Below are positions 5,857 to 6,215 of a stretch of DNA of 6,215 bases, in pieces (within the stretch, counting starts at the first letter, position 1; each line of letters begins with the position of its first letter). The notes under the pieces are model-generated. The model had not been told where the DNA came from. It ran no database searches and saw nothing but the letters and a program-made list of their open reading frames with translations. The stretch is from Candidatus Saccharibacteria bacterium UBA1949 (lineage in GTDB: Bacteria; Patescibacteriota; Saccharimonadia; Saccharimonadales; Saccharimonadaceae). Made by a program: the position numbers and the translations under genes. The stretch is taken from assembly GCA_002336735.1 (NCBI GenBank), contig DDER01000006.1:1-6215 (forward strand). Direction: 5' to 3'.

Positions 5857-6215
5857 CTAAGACTATTCGTATCGTACAACCAAAACGCCTCTGGACAGTC
5901 GTCGGCGGCATAGCTCTGAGTCTCACGAGTATCATCGGAGCTCTATTAGGTGCGCATCCATCACATGTATGGGCAGGTCCGACGGATGGCGGTAGTCGAA
6001 AACGAGTCATCACTATTGATAACGGAGAGACAACGAGGGGTATATTAACAGAGGCAAATACTCTGCGGCAAGCTTTTACGCAAGCCAATATACGTCTTGA
6101 TCCTCGCGATATTACTGAGCCTGCTCTTGATGACAAACTTGTCGGCGGATCATATGATGTCACGATCTATCATGCTCGTCCGGTACTTATTGTTGACGGC
6201 GCGATGCGGACAAAA
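5853..6215 (+). CDS. Exported YabE/RpfB-like protein with DUF348 repeats (5' part)
   Basis: The first 121 residues are present and the gene continues past the window end. A basic N-terminus (Lys3, Arg6, Lys11, Arg12) and a hydrophobic stretch at about 13-34 form a signal peptide or membrane anchor, with a possible cleavage site after VWA (39-41). Residues 51-92 (from RVITIDNGE through TLRQAFTQANIRLDPRDI to EPAL) match the DUF348 ubiquitin-like repeat, and ARPVLIVDG (108-116) looks like the beginning of a second copy. In Firmicutes YabE and actinobacterial RpfB such repeats precede a G5 domain and a cell-wall-degrading or stationary-phase-survival domain. The catalytic part, if any, lies outside the window, so the exact class is unknown. 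The start is fixed because the upstream frame has a stop at 5847-5849. The role is probably at the cell wall or surface. Confidence 0.85.
   Translation, partial: MTKTIRIVQPKRLWTVVGGIALSLTSIIGALLGAHPSHVWAGPTDGGSRKRVITIDNGETTRGILTEANTLRQAFTQANIRLDPRDITEPALDDKLVGGSYDVTIYHARPVLIVDGAMRTK

Noticed and set aside
5660..6163. A 167-residue open frame on the minus strand spanning the helicase end and the start of the exported-protein gene
   Set aside because: It lies antisense to two well-supported coding regions and across a promoter. Its translation shows no recognisable motif, so it is a shadow frame.

Overview
The window holds four complete plus-strand genes and the 5' part of a fifth: pyruvate kinase (pyk), triosephosphate isomerase (tpiA), a disordered protein with one C-terminal membrane segment, a PcrA/UvrD-type helicase, and the start of an exported YabE/RpfB-like (DUF348) protein. 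The most likely source is a member of the Candidate Phyla Radiation (Patescibacteria), probably Candidatus Saccharibacteria (TM7). That placement is an inference from protein style: the hypothetical protein begins with a DIDFDELDKAV-type N-terminus that I associate with this group, the helicase has a GDDWQSIY variant of motif III, and genes are short and tightly packed with moderate GC. The standard code fits. No in-frame TGA occurs inside any gene and the helicase ends in TGA, which argues against the UGA=Gly code of SR1/Gracilibacteria.

Layout. Positions 1-68 carry a G-rich run and the pyk promoter, and pyk is at 69-1502. A 78-base gap (1503-1580) has two sets of short direct repeats and a probable tpiA promoter. 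tpiA (1581-2345) is followed 15 bases later by a GTG-started hypothetical gene (2361-3680) with a strong Shine-Dalgarno, so these two probably form one operon. The helicase promoter overlaps the end of the hypothetical gene, and the helicase runs from 3702 to 5807. A 45-base gap holds a third strong promoter and a possible 8-codon leader ORF that overlaps the start (5853) of the exported protein. That last gene runs off the window edge. I see no RNA gene, insertion sequence, CRISPR array or convincing intrinsic terminator.

Function. pyk and tpiA serve lower glycolysis. The Pyk sequence carries the residue set of potassium-independent enzymes. The helicase is a general DNA-repair/replication motor that keeps the C-terminal module used by PcrA/UvrD to bind RNA polymerase. 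The last gene is probably a cell-wall-associated protein. The hypothetical protein looks like a membrane-tethered, cytoplasmic, mostly unstructured polypeptide of unknown role.

The most distinctive feature is the start architecture. At pyk and at the helicase a perfect TATAAT ends exactly 7 bases before the ATG, which predicts leaderless transcripts. A similar arrangement precedes the small leader ORF. In contrast, the operon-internal hypothetical gene has a textbook ribosome-binding site.
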